NCBI GenBank assembly: GCA_934501475.1
Contig: CAKSUL010000001.1
Coordinates: forward strand, 1 to 64,000
Reading direction: 5' to 3'
Length of the DNA: 64,000 nt
Origin: an uncultured Roseovarius sp.
GTDB lineage: Bacteria > Pseudomonadota > Alphaproteobacteria > Rhodobacterales > Rhodobacteraceae
The notes below the pieces were generated by a model that saw nothing but the letters and a program-made list of their open reading frames with translations, did no database searches and was not told where the DNA came from. Position 1 is the first letter of the stretch. Each line of letters starts with the position of its first letter. Positions 1 through 6,936 of this stretch are shown piece by piece. Made by a program: the position numbers and the translations under genes.

Positions 1-16
1 GGGCAAGGTTGCATAT

Positions 17-72
17 GGGTCAGTTCTCAGTGACAATTTTGGCAGTTGCCGGGTCAATTCTCAGTGGCAATT
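17..72. repeat. Two 22-bp imperfect direct repeats beside orfB remnant
   Basis: Positions 17-38 and 51-72 match at 20 of 22 bases, starting gggtca(g/a)ttctcagtg. They lie just past the 3' end of the broken orfB fragment on the reverse strand, where an IS end would be expected. They may be terminal or subterminal transposase-binding repeats of that element or of a neighbouring one; this is inference. Confidence 0.5.
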
Positions 73-125
73 AACACGCTTGAGTGTTTTTCGAATTGGA
101 GGCTCTGGTCCATCCTTGATTGACG

Positions 126-453
126 TTATACGTTTTCAGTTTCGTGGCGCAAGCGCCGCGTGAGCATGGTTTTCCGTTTGATCTCCTCTAGCTGTTTCAG
201 GACTTTCTCGGCCCGCCCGAAGTAGATATCGGCGGGCGTGAGGTTACCGAGGCTCTCGTGGTATCGGCGGGTGTTATAGTATTCGACGAACGCGCCGATC
301 TGGCGATCAAGGTCCCCGGGTAGGAAGCAATGCTCGAGCAGGATGCGGTCTTTCATGGTTTGGTGCCACTGCTCGATCTTGCCTGTGTCTACGGGTGGTA
401 GGGGGCGCACCGCAGACGTGGTCCATGTCCTTGTCCTCGAGGTAATCGGCTAA
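126..453 (-). pseudogene. IS3-family transposase OrfB, C-terminal remnant
   Basis: The reverse strand encodes the end of a DDE (rve) integrase core. Around 453-405 one frame reads LADYLEDKDMDHV then GAP; from about 400 down to 126 another frame reads GKIEQWHQTMKDRI, then YYNTRRYHESLGNLTPADIYFGR, which is the typical OrfB C-terminus. Between the two, the bases for the expected YHPQTQ stretch show an insertion, a TAG in place of CAG and a missing base, so the reading frame is lost. The first two catalytic acidic residues and all N-terminal domains are absent. The matching orfA lies about 0.9 kb upstream on the same strand (1332-1667), separated by unrelated genes. It cannot encode an active transposase. 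Confidence 0.85.
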
Positions 454-511
454 TCGCCCGCAATGTTGGCGCATTTTGATATTAGTCAATCCGGAGAGCC
501 GGTCGGAACCG

Positions 512-700
512 CTATGATTTCGACGGCCCCGCGCCTGCGCAAACTCGGCACAAGACAGCATAGGGGACGATATCGAGACGTTCCCTGGCGATCTCTTCGT
601 CGCACTTCTTGCATATTCCGTATGTCCCGTTCGCAATCCGAACCAGGGACCGGCCCAGAAGCTGGATTTCCCGCTCTCCTGTCCGTGTTGCCCGCTTCAT
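512..700 (-). CDS. TraR/DksA-type C4 zinc-finger protein, short
   Basis: This 62-residue product holds the zinc-finger half of the TraR/DksA family: ANGTYGICKKC, then about 20 residues, then LCRVC, giving a CxxC...CxxC C4 site. TraR/DksA proteins bind the secondary channel of RNA polymerase. The N-terminal coiled-coil that carries the acidic tip is almost entirely missing, and there is no clear ribosome-binding site before the ATG at 700, so this may be a truncated gene rather than a functional one. It sits inside the stretch that separates the two IS3 pieces, divergent from the flavodoxin-like gene. Confidence 0.6.
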   Translation of the reverse strand: MKRATRTGEREIQLLGRSLVRIANGTYGICKKCDEEIARERLDIVPYAVLCRVCAGAGPSKS

Positions 701-758
701 GCCGCTGCGTGGTCGGCAATATACTTCTTTCTCTCTATGCCCTAGGATATATCGTGCA

Positions 759-1244
759 ATGACACAGCTCTTGATCGTTTACCATTCCAAGACGGGCGGC
801 AGCAAGCAGATGGCCGAAGCGGCCTATTCAGCGGCATGCGATGAAGTGACCACTGTCTTGAAGACTGCGGAAATGGCCGGGCCGGAAGATCTCTTGCACG
901 CAGACGGTTACATCTTTTGCGCCCCGGAGAATCTTGCGGCGATTGCAGGCGTGATGAAGGATTTCTATGACCGGTGTTATTATCCGGTCCTTGGGCGTAT
1001 CGAGGGGCACCCGTATGCGCAGATGGTTTGCGCCGGTTCGGATGGGGAAAACGCAGCGCGCCAAACTGCCCGCATTGCCCGGGGTTGGCGGCTCAAGGAA
1101 GTTCAGCCTCCATTGATCATTTGCACCCATGCCCAGAAGCCGGAGGAAATCCTGGCCGAGAAGTCGATCCCCGAAAAACAGCTGGCCCTTTGTCGAGACC
1201 TCGGTTCGGCGATGGGGGCAGGACTGAGTATGGGCATGTTTTGA
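759..1244 (+). CDS. Flavodoxin-like / NADPH-dependent FMN reductase family protein
   Basis: The 161-residue product starts TQLLIVYHSKTGGSKQMAEA, a classic flavodoxin-type FMN phosphate-binding loop after strand 1, and continues with DGYIFCAPENLAAIAGVMKDFYDRC, matching the second FMN loop of NAD(P)H:quinone oxidoreductase/flavodoxin folds. It probably binds FMN in the cytoplasm and passes electrons or reduces a quinone or nitro compound; the substrate cannot be read from sequence. The frame is open further upstream (from 609), but the ATG at 759 begins exactly at the expected first strand. It is the only intact-looking gene between the two IS3 fragments, so it may be a passenger of a rearranged element. 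Flavodoxin fold is fairly sure; role is unknown. Confidence 0.75.
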   Translation: MTQLLIVYHSKTGGSKQMAEAAYSAACDEVTTVLKTAEMAGPEDLLHADGYIFCAPENLAAIAGVMKDFYDRCYYPVLGRIEGHPYAQMVCAGSDGENAARQTARIARGWRLKEVQPPLIICTHAQKPEEILAEKSIPEKQLALCRDLGSAMGAGLSMGMF

Positions 1245-1331
1245 CTGCAAATTTGGCCTCATGGGCATGATACCACGGCACTGCCGCGCTCGCTTCACAT
1301 TGTGCTGTTTTCCAACTTGTGCTAAGGTATC

Positions 1332-1667
1332 TCATTCTTCGTCGCCCCCATCCGCGATCATGCTTTTTTTGAACAGGCGCAGTTCCAAAACCTGCTCGGC
1401 AACGACCTCCTTGAGATCGCGGGACTCTCGACGCAGGTCTTTGACTTCGGTCGAAGTCGCCGCGCGGCCTGTGTCGCCCGCCAAGCGTTTCTTCCCGGCT
1501 TCCAGGAATTCCTTGGACCAACTGTAATACAGGCTCTGGGCAATGCCCTCACGGCGGCATAGCTCGGCGATGCTGTCCTCGTCCTTCAGGCCGTCCAGCA
1601 CGATCCTGATCTTCTCTTCCGTCGAATTCTGCTTTCGCGTCGCGCGGCGGATAAAGGAGAAAGCCAT
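1332..1667 (-). CDS. IS3-family transposase OrfA (HTH)
   Basis: The product carries the helix-turn-helix of IS3 OrfA proteins: STEEKIRIVLDGL, SIAELCRREGIAQSLYYSWSKEF, then a leucine-rich coiled segment with EVVAEQVLELRLFKKSM. OrfA normally binds the IS ends and is fused by frameshifting to OrfB. It looks full length (about 111 codons). The expected orfB start (MRY) is present right after it in the -1 frame, but the sequence then diverges, so the catalytic part is missing here and only its tail survives at 126-453. The start at 1667 shares bases with the opposing ATG of the AlpA-like gene; the original start was probably a few codons further in. Confidence 0.8.
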   Translation of the reverse strand: MAFSFIRRATRKQNSTEEKIRIVLDGLKDEDSIAELCRREGIAQSLYYSWSKEFLEAGKKRLAGDTGRAATSTEVKDLRRESRDLKEVVAEQVLELRLFKKSMIADGGDEE

Positions 1668-1821
1668 GAAGGTATTGAGAAGAAAGCAGGTCGAAGAAAT
1701 CACCAGCCTATCACGGTCCACCATCTACGCGATGATGGCTGACAGACTGGGCAAGCGCGCCGTGGGCTGGTCTGAGGCCGTCATTCACGAATGGCTGCGC
1801 AACCTCTCAAGGGAGGGATGA
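1666..1821 (+). CDS. AlpA-like phage/island regulatory protein, shortened
   Basis: This 51-residue product reads MKVLRRKQVEEITSLSRSTIY, then MMADRLGKRAVGWSEAVIHEWL, the winged-helix excisionase-like pattern of AlpA regulators that control excision or integrase genes of islands and satellite phages. A strong Shine-Dalgarno (aaaggaga, 1653-1660) precedes the ATG. Compared with usual AlpA proteins, about ten residues (the GxFPxPV-type wing before LGKRAVGW) are missing, so DNA binding may be impaired. It is followed by the primase/DUF3987 remnant, the usual neighbour in such elements. The IS3 orfA piece abuts its 5' side on the other strand. Confidence 0.65.
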   Translation: MKVLRRKQVEEITSLSRSTIYAMMADRLGKRAVGWSEAVIHEWLRNLSREG

Positions 1822-3166
1822 TCGCAGGGAACAGATTGATGCGCATGTGCTTACGCGTGCTTTGGGCGGGCGTTGGTATGGTGGTTTTGGTGCCGCGCCT
1901 TGCCCGGTCTGTCAGCCTGACCGGACCATCGCGCGCAACGGTGAACGCAAATCAGCCTATGACGCACCTATGATGGCCGCGCTGCGCGACCATGAACACA
2001 AGAAGGCGAAAGCCCAGCGCGACGATATGCAAAGCTGGGCTAATGCAAATGCGCTCTGGAAAGGCGAACGCGACCGCATCCTTGCCGACGCAAAGAAGGG
2101 CAAAGGTGAAAAGCGCACAGCGGCACAAGCCGGCCTCGAAGCGCTGGGCGCAGAACCCGGTGTGTTCCCATCGGCTGACCGCATCATGTCGGAACCGACC
2201 TTTGAGGGGCTGACCAAGCTATTCGCAATCGGGCAGCCCAGCCTTGGCCTTTTCTCGGATGAAGGAGGGCAATTCCTTGGCGGGCACGCCATGAACAGTG
2301 ATAACAGGCAAAAGACGCTGGCGGCATTGAATGACATTTGGCAAGGTAACCCGATAAGGCGCACCCGCGCAGGCGATGGGCATGCAACCCTTTATGGGCG
2401 GCGGCTGGCAGTGCATCTCATGGTACAGCCGACCGTCGCGCGCGGTTTCATGGCTGACCCGCTGGCGGCGGATACCGGCTTTCTGTCCCGCTTCCTGATG
2501 TGCGAGCCGCCCAGCGCCATCGGGACACGGATGCAGGCAAACGCGCGGCGCGATGATATGGCGCTGGCAAGCTTTTGCGGGACGGATGCGTGCCATCCTC
2601 GACACTCCCCAGCCAATGGATGAGGAAACCCGCGAACTGCACCCGCGCATCCTTGGACTTGCCCCGGACGCCCGCACGCTGCTGGCAGGCTTTGCCGATG
2701 CGATAGAGACGGCACAAGCGGAAGGTGGCGACCTGGCCCATATCACCGGCACCGCATCGAAAGCGGCGGAACAGGCGACGCGCATTGCAGGCGTGCTGAC
2801 GCTCTTCGCCGATATGAACGCGCAGGCCGTGAATGCCGAAACGATGGCCGACGCGATATCACTGGCGCAATTCTATCTGTCGAAGCATCACGGCTTTCCA
2901 GCGCTGCGAGCGTATCGCCAGAAATTGACAAGGCCGAAAGCCTGCGCAAATGGCTGCTGGAAAGCTGGCCGCATCCTGACGTGATGACGCGGGACGTGGT
3001 AAGGTGTGGGCCGAACCCATTGCGCGAAAGCCCAAAGGCACGCGCGGCGCTGGGCATCCTTGAAAATCACGGTTGGCTTGTCCGGCTGGATGCGGGCGCG
3101 GTCGTTCGCGGGGCCGCAAGGAAAGAGGCGTGGCGCATCGCGAAGGATGGCAGCGATGTGGATTGA
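1820..3166 (+). pseudogene. Primase zinc-finger/DUF3987 protein, deleted and frameshifted
   Basis: The frame at 1820-1925 encodes a primase-type start (TRALGGRWYGGFGAAPCPVCQPDR) with half of a zinc-binding motif. It jumps in frame to ARNGERKSAYDAPMMAALRDHEHK, the Walker-like start of a DUF3987 domain found in plasmid and phage replication proteins. Everything normally between these parts (the rest of the zinc finger and the toprim region) is missing. The DUF3987 body then runs in frame to about 2560, shifts to a second frame (LDTPQPMDEETRELHPRI... to about 2910), and shifts back at about 2915 (EIDKAESLRKWLLESWPHPDV...) to the stop at 3164-3166. Two frameshifts and one large deletion make it non-functional. 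Confidence 0.8.
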
Positions 3167-3543
3167 CACAAGCATCTTACAGGCAAGCCATGGTGACATG
3201 TCGGAAACCTGAGACCAACCAATCTGCGACAACTGCCCAGCTTGCGCGCCCAAATGTCGCAAATGTCGCAAATGTCGCAAGGCCCCCTGACAAAACCGTG
3301 AAACTAATATGTTACGGCACGGCGCATCCGCTGCGGGGAATCCGTTCACACGGATAGGCCATGTCGTGTCACTGGCCAAATGCCTACGAGGTAAGAGGCT
3401 ACAGCGATTTGAAGCCCCACAAGTCGGCTGCACGCTCTTTGCTGAGCACTTTGGCGCCGCCTACCACAACTGAATCGCATGCGTTCATACCCACCAAGCT
3501 AAAAAAAAGCACATCACATCAATCCAATGGAGACACTTTGTTC
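3167..3543. other. Gene-free stretch after primase remnant
   Basis: No convincing gene is seen here. An open frame crossing it would encode a run of Asn-Val-Ala from the 9-bp tandem repeat at 3251-3277. Its second half turns AT-rich and includes a run of eight or more A residues near 3500, which suggests a promoter region for the small HTH gene that follows. Confidence 0.5.
3251..3277. repeat. Three tandem copies of caaatgtcg
   Basis: Positions 3251-3259, 3260-3268 and 3269-3277 are identical 9-mers. The unit length keeps any reading frame open. It could be an iteron-like protein-binding site left over from the element's replication module, or simply slippage; nothing in the sequence decides. 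Confidence 0.7.
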
Positions 3544-3750
3544 ATGCCAAGAGAAAAGATCGTTCGAACCGGGTTAGACTTGAAAGCTCTCCGGGTCCGC
3601 GTATTTGAAGCGAGTATCAAAGAAACAGCCCGTGCTGCTCATGTCGCACCGTCAACGGTGTTGCTTTGGGAACGCCAAGATAAATTACCCAAGTGCCCAA
3701 CACACGCGCTTCGCAATATCCTGACAGTGATGGGTGTTCAACTGTTTTAA
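3544..3750 (+). CDS. Small helix-turn-helix DNA-binding protein
   Basis: The 68-residue product contains one HTH: FEASIKETARAAHVAPSTVLLWERQDKLPKCP, in the style of Xre/MerR-like helix-turn-helix proteins. It has no other domain. A GGAG at 3529-3532 is 11 bases from the ATG but only 5 from an in-frame TTG at 3538, so TTG may be the true start (two extra residues). Base composition is AT-rich compared with the chromosome to the right, which fits recent transfer. It is the last gene of the island before tRNA-Ser. Target unknown. Confidence 0.5.
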   Translation: MPREKIVRTGLDLKALRVRVFEASIKETARAAHVAPSTVLLWERQDKLPKCPTHALRNILTVMGVQLF

Positions 3751-3938
3751 TGACAATGCTAGGGCTTTTTCTCATAATCCAGTGCTTCCAGCGGAACAGG
3801 TGGAAAGGCTGCATTGGACGGACATGATCGCTTTGTGGTTCCGTTGTGTTCCTACGCGATCCACAACAAGGTGGGGGGGTATATTGGGAGATACTCTTTT
3901 TACTTATCAAATAATACCAATGGCTTGTTCGGAATGAA

Positions 3939-4028
3939 TGGCGGAGGAGGTGGGATTCGAACCCACGGAGGACTTACACCCTCGTCGGTTTTCAAGACCG
4001 GTGCATTCGACCACTCTGCCACTCCTCC
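3939..4028 (-). tRNA. tRNA-Ser (anticodon UGA)
   Basis: Reading the reverse strand, a 7-bp acceptor stem GGAGGAG pairs with CTCCTCC, the anticodon loop is CTTGAAA (anticodon TGA), there is a long class II variable arm, the T-loop GGTTCGAATCC is present, and CCA is encoded at 3941-3939. It decodes UCA (and probably other UCN) serine codons. The 3' end faces the accessory island at 1-3760, the orientation expected if this tRNA served as its attachment site. Confidence 0.97.
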
Positions 4029-4234
4029 GACGTTGATGCTCATAAAGGGGTCGTGGCGATTCTGAAAGTCCTTCATTCATGCGCAATTCCGCTTAATCGC
4101 GATGTGCATACTTTTCTTGGTGGCAGGAAAACGCTAGACTTCGCGCATGGCGGCGCAGACCGCCGTGTTGGGCAACACCGACCGGGAGAACCGGCAGGGC
4201 ACAGCGATGTGCGCGATCAGGCAAGGGGCGACAG

Positions 4235-5137
4235 ATGGGTTTCTATCCGACAAAGGGGCGACGCGGCTTGCGGGCGGCGGCATTGGCCGGGGCCGGGCTG
4301 GTTTTTATGACGGGATGTCAGGGGCTTGAGGGTGGAAACCCGTTCAAGGCCAAGCCCGAGGGCGTCAGCGAGGCGTCCGGCAGTGACGCCTCATCGGTGC
4401 GTCTGGTCGAGCGCGATGTCGAAGCGCCGGACGTGTTTCAGGTCACCGATCAGGGGCTGTGGGACGGGCGCCCGTCGCTGGGCGGTGTCTGGGTCGCGCA
4501 TCCCGATGTGTCCGAGCCCGAGCGCGTGATCATCCGCAACACCGCCAATTCGAAATTCGTCATCGGTGCGCTGTTCCGGCGTGAGCGCGCCAATCCCGGC
4601 CCTGCGTTGCAGGTGTCGTCGGATGCGGCGGCGGCCCTTGGGATGCTGGCCGGTGCGCCGGCGCAACTCAACGTCACGGCGCTGCGCCGAGAAGAGGCCC
4701 CGGTCGCGCCTGCGCCCGCTGCGGCGGCAACGCCGGAGACGCTGACCTCGGAAGATATCGAATCCAGCGCGCTGGATCCGGTGGCAGGGGCAGCGGCTGC
4801 GATTGATGCCGCCGAGACCGCCAAGCCAACCAAACCCGATGCACCCAGTGCTGCCCCGGCGCCGAAGCCGGCGGCAACACCGGCACCCGCTCAAAGCAGC
4901 GGACTGGACAAACCCTATATCCAGATCGGTATTTTCAGTGTCGAGCAGAACGCCAACAACACCGCCACCGCGATGCGCCAGGCCGGTATGGTGCCTGTCG
5001 TCAAGAAGCAGAGTTCGCAGGGCAAGACGTTCTGGCGGGTTCTGGTCGGTCCCGCCACCAGCACGGCCGAGCGGGGCGCGTTGCTGACGAAAATCAAGGG
5101 TGTCGGCTTTGAAGATGCCTATGCCGTGACCAACTAG
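4235..5137 (+). CDS. SPOR-domain lipoprotein
   Basis: The 300-residue product has a lipoprotein signal with lipobox FMTGC near residue 28, a long Pro/Ala-rich linker (about 140-220) and a C-terminal SPOR domain (YIQIGIFSVEQNANNTATAM to the end). SPOR domains bind denuded glycan strands of septal peptidoglycan, so the protein probably sits in the cell envelope and recognises division sites. It lies 15 bp upstream of a D,D-carboxypeptidase gene, matching a shared role in septal wall processing. The ATG at 4235 follows an aggggcgac ribosome site. An RlpA-like catalytic domain is not obvious, though the middle region (VFQVTDQGLWDGRPSLGGVWVAHPDV) is conserved-looking and could be a folded domain I do not recognise. 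Confidence 0.85.
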   Translation: MGFYPTKGRRGLRAAALAGAGLVFMTGCQGLEGGNPFKAKPEGVSEASGSDASSVRLVERDVEAPDVFQVTDQGLWDGRPSLGGVWVAHPDVSEPERVIIRNTANSKFVIGALFRRERANPGPALQVSSDAAAALGMLAGAPAQLNVTALRREEAPVAPAPAAAATPETLTSEDIESSALDPVAGAAAAIDAAETAKPTKPDAPSAAPAPKPAATPAPAQSSGLDKPYIQIGIFSVEQNANNTATAMRQAGMVPVVKKQSSQGKTFWRVLVGPATSTAERGALLTKIKGVGFEDAYAVTN

Positions 5138-5152
5138 ACAGCGGGGAGTTTC

Positions 5153-6319
5153 ATGCGCCTTTTCCTACGATTTGCGATCTGCGTTCTTGCCGTTGTGGCG
5201 ATATCGCTGCCGGCAGCCGCCTTTGAGACCAAGGCGCGCGCGGCCTTTGTGCTGGACGTCACGACCGGGACGATCCTGCTGGACAAGAACGCCGATCTGC
5301 CGCTGCCGCCTGCGTCGATGTCCAAGCTGATGACGCTTTATGTGGCGTTCGAGGCGATCCGCGATGGCCGTCTCAAGATGGATGAGCGTCTGCCCGTGTC
5401 CAAACATGCGATGTCCTATGGCGGCTCGACGATGTTTCTGGACACCACCGACCGCGTCACGGTCGAGGATCTGCTGCGCGGCATCATCGTTCTGTCGGGC
5501 AATGACGCCTGCGCCGTCATCGCCGAGGCCCTCAGCCCCGACGGGACCGAGGCCGGGTTCGCCCGGTTCATGACGCAGCGGGCGCAGAAAATGGGCATGA
5601 CCAATTCGACATTCGCCAACTCAAACGGCTGGCCCGCGCCCTCGCACAAGATGAGCCTGCGGGATCTGGCGCTGCTGGCGCGGCATCTGATCCAGGATTT
5701 CCCGGATTTCTACCCGATGTTCGCCGAGACCGAATTTGCCTTTGACGGGCGCGCGCCGCAGAACATCCACAACCGCAACCCTCTGTTGACGCTGAATATC
5801 GGCGCGGACGGCCTCAAGACCGGGCACACGCAGGATGCGGGCTATGGTCTGGTCGGGTCGGCCAAACAGGGCGAGCGGCGGGTGATCTTTGTGCTCAGCG
5901 GCATGGAAAGCGCGAATGCCCGCGCCGAAGAGGCCGAGGCGCTGGTGTCCTGGGCGTTTCGCCAGTTTGTCGAACGCAACGTGGTCAGGGGTGACACCGA
6001 AGTGGCGCGCGCCGATGTCTGGATGGGCGACGCGGTCAGTGTCGGGCTGGTCCCGCGCGAAGACGTGACCATGCTGCTGCCGGTTCTGGGCGGCGACAAG
6101 CTGAGCGCCGAGGTGGTCTATACCGGCCCCTTGCGCGCGCCCGTGGCCAAGGGCGATGAGGTGGCCGAACTGATCTTTACCCCCGATGGAATGCCTGAAA
6201 CCCGCGTGCCGCTGGTGGCCGCGCAGGACGTTGCGCGCGGGGGGTTCATGACCCGCATCATGACCGTGTCCAGCCTGTTGCTGACCCGGCTGCAACAGGG
6301 GCCCGAGGGCACGTTGTGA
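5153..6319 (+). CDS. dacC: D-alanyl-D-alanine carboxypeptidase (PBP5/6 family)
   Basis: This 388-residue periplasmic serine peptidase removes the terminal D-Ala from peptidoglycan pentapeptides. A Sec signal peptide ends at about residue 23 (PAAAFE). The three penicillin-binding motifs are present: SMSK (55-58), SGN (115-117) and KTG (222-224). The C-terminal PBP5-type beta domain follows, ending in an amphipathic-looking helix that may touch the inner membrane. It overlaps tmk by 4 bp (GTGA) and follows the SPOR lipoprotein by 15 bp, so the three are probably co-transcribed. The family is sure; dacC versus dacA naming is a convention. Confidence 0.93.
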   Translation: MRLFLRFAICVLAVVAISLPAAAFETKARAAFVLDVTTGTILLDKNADLPLPPASMSKLMTLYVAFEAIRDGRLKMDERLPVSKHAMSYGGSTMFLDTTDRVTVEDLLRGIIVLSGNDACAVIAEALSPDGTEAGFARFMTQRAQKMGMTNSTFANSNGWPAPSHKMSLRDLALLARHLIQDFPDFYPMFAETEFAFDGRAPQNIHNRNPLLTLNIGADGLKTGHTQDAGYGLVGSAKQGERRVIFVLSGMESANARAEEAEALVSWAFRQFVERNVVRGDTEVARADVWMGDAVSVGLVPREDVTMLLPVLGGDKLSAEVVYTGPLRAPVAKGDEVAELIFTPDGMPETRVPLVAAQDVARGGFMTRIMTVSSLLLTRLQQGPEGTL

Positions 6320-6936
6320 GCGGGCAGGCGGGCCGGTTCATCAGTTTCGAGGGCATTGACGGGTCGGGAAAATCCACGCAGGCGCGGCTGCTGGCAGAGC
6401 GTTTGCAGGGTGAGGGGCGCGATGTCGTCCTGACCCGTGAACCGGGCGGCAGTCCGGGCGCCGAATCCATTCGCAAACTGCTGCTTGAGGGCGCGCCCGA
6501 GCGTTGGTCGGCCGAAACCGAATTGCTGTTGTTCACCGCCGCGCGGCGCGATCACCTGGAGCGCACGATTGCACCGGCGCTTGCGCGCGGGGCGGTGGTG
6601 ATCTGCGACCGCTTTGCCGACAGCACGCGGATGTATCAGGGGCTGAGCCGGGGCGATCTGCGCGCCGCTGTCGATCAGTTGCATGCCCTGATGATCGGGC
6701 GCGAGCCGGATCTGACCCTGCTGATCGACATGGACCCCGATGCCGGGCTGGCGCGTGCGCTGGCGCGGGGCGGGGGCGAGGACCGGTTTGAATCCTTCGG
6801 GGCCGGATTGCAGGCCCGGATGCGGCAGGGGTTTCTGGACCTCGCGCAGGAATTTTCGGGCCGGTTCAGGGTGATAGACGGCGCGCGTGATCCCGGCGCG
6901 GTGGCGGCGGATGTCTATGACGCGGTGATGGCATGA
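6316..6936 (+). CDS. tmk: Thymidylate kinase
   Basis: The 206-residue enzyme phosphorylates dTMP to dTDP with ATP. The P-loop FEGIDGSGKST is at residues 11-21, the DR(F/Y/H) motif appears as CDRFADSTRMYQG, and a LID region RALARGGGEDRFE follows. It starts with GTG at 6316, overlapping the end of the carboxypeptidase gene, and its own end overlaps holB by 4 bp. The tmk-holB-tatD order is common in bacteria and supports the call. Length is normal for the family. Confidence 0.97.
   Translation: MSGQAGRFISFEGIDGSGKSTQARLLAERLQGEGRDVVLTREPGGSPGAESIRKLLLEGAPERWSAETELLLFTAARRDHLERTIAPALARGAVVICDRFADSTRMYQGLSRGDLRAAVDQLHALMIGREPDLTLLIDMDPDAGLARALARGGGEDRFESFGAGLQARMRQGFLDLAQEFSGRFRVIDGARDPGAVAADVYDAVMA

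Larger units (their letters stand above)
1..3760. mobile_element. Decayed accessory island next to tRNA-Ser
   Basis: This segment contains IS3-type transposase pieces, an AlpA-like regulator, a broken primase/DUF3987 gene and a small HTH gene. The right part (about 3370-3900) looks clearly more AT-rich than the housekeeping DNA that follows. The segment stops about 180 bp from the 3' end of a tRNA-Ser gene, a usual integration target for tyrosine-recombinase elements. No integrase is visible inside the window and I could not find a repeated copy of the tRNA 3' end by eye. The left boundary lies outside the window. Calling it one island is inference from gene content. Confidence 0.6.

Noticed and set aside
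3241-3290. Possible CRISPR array from the 9-bp repeats
   Set aside because: Units are tandem without spacers and far too short.
3814-4065. Open frame of 83 codons with GGIRTHGGLTPSSVFKTGAFDHSATPP-like end
   Set aside because: It is the antisense of tRNA-Ser(UGA), a known artefact pattern in databases.
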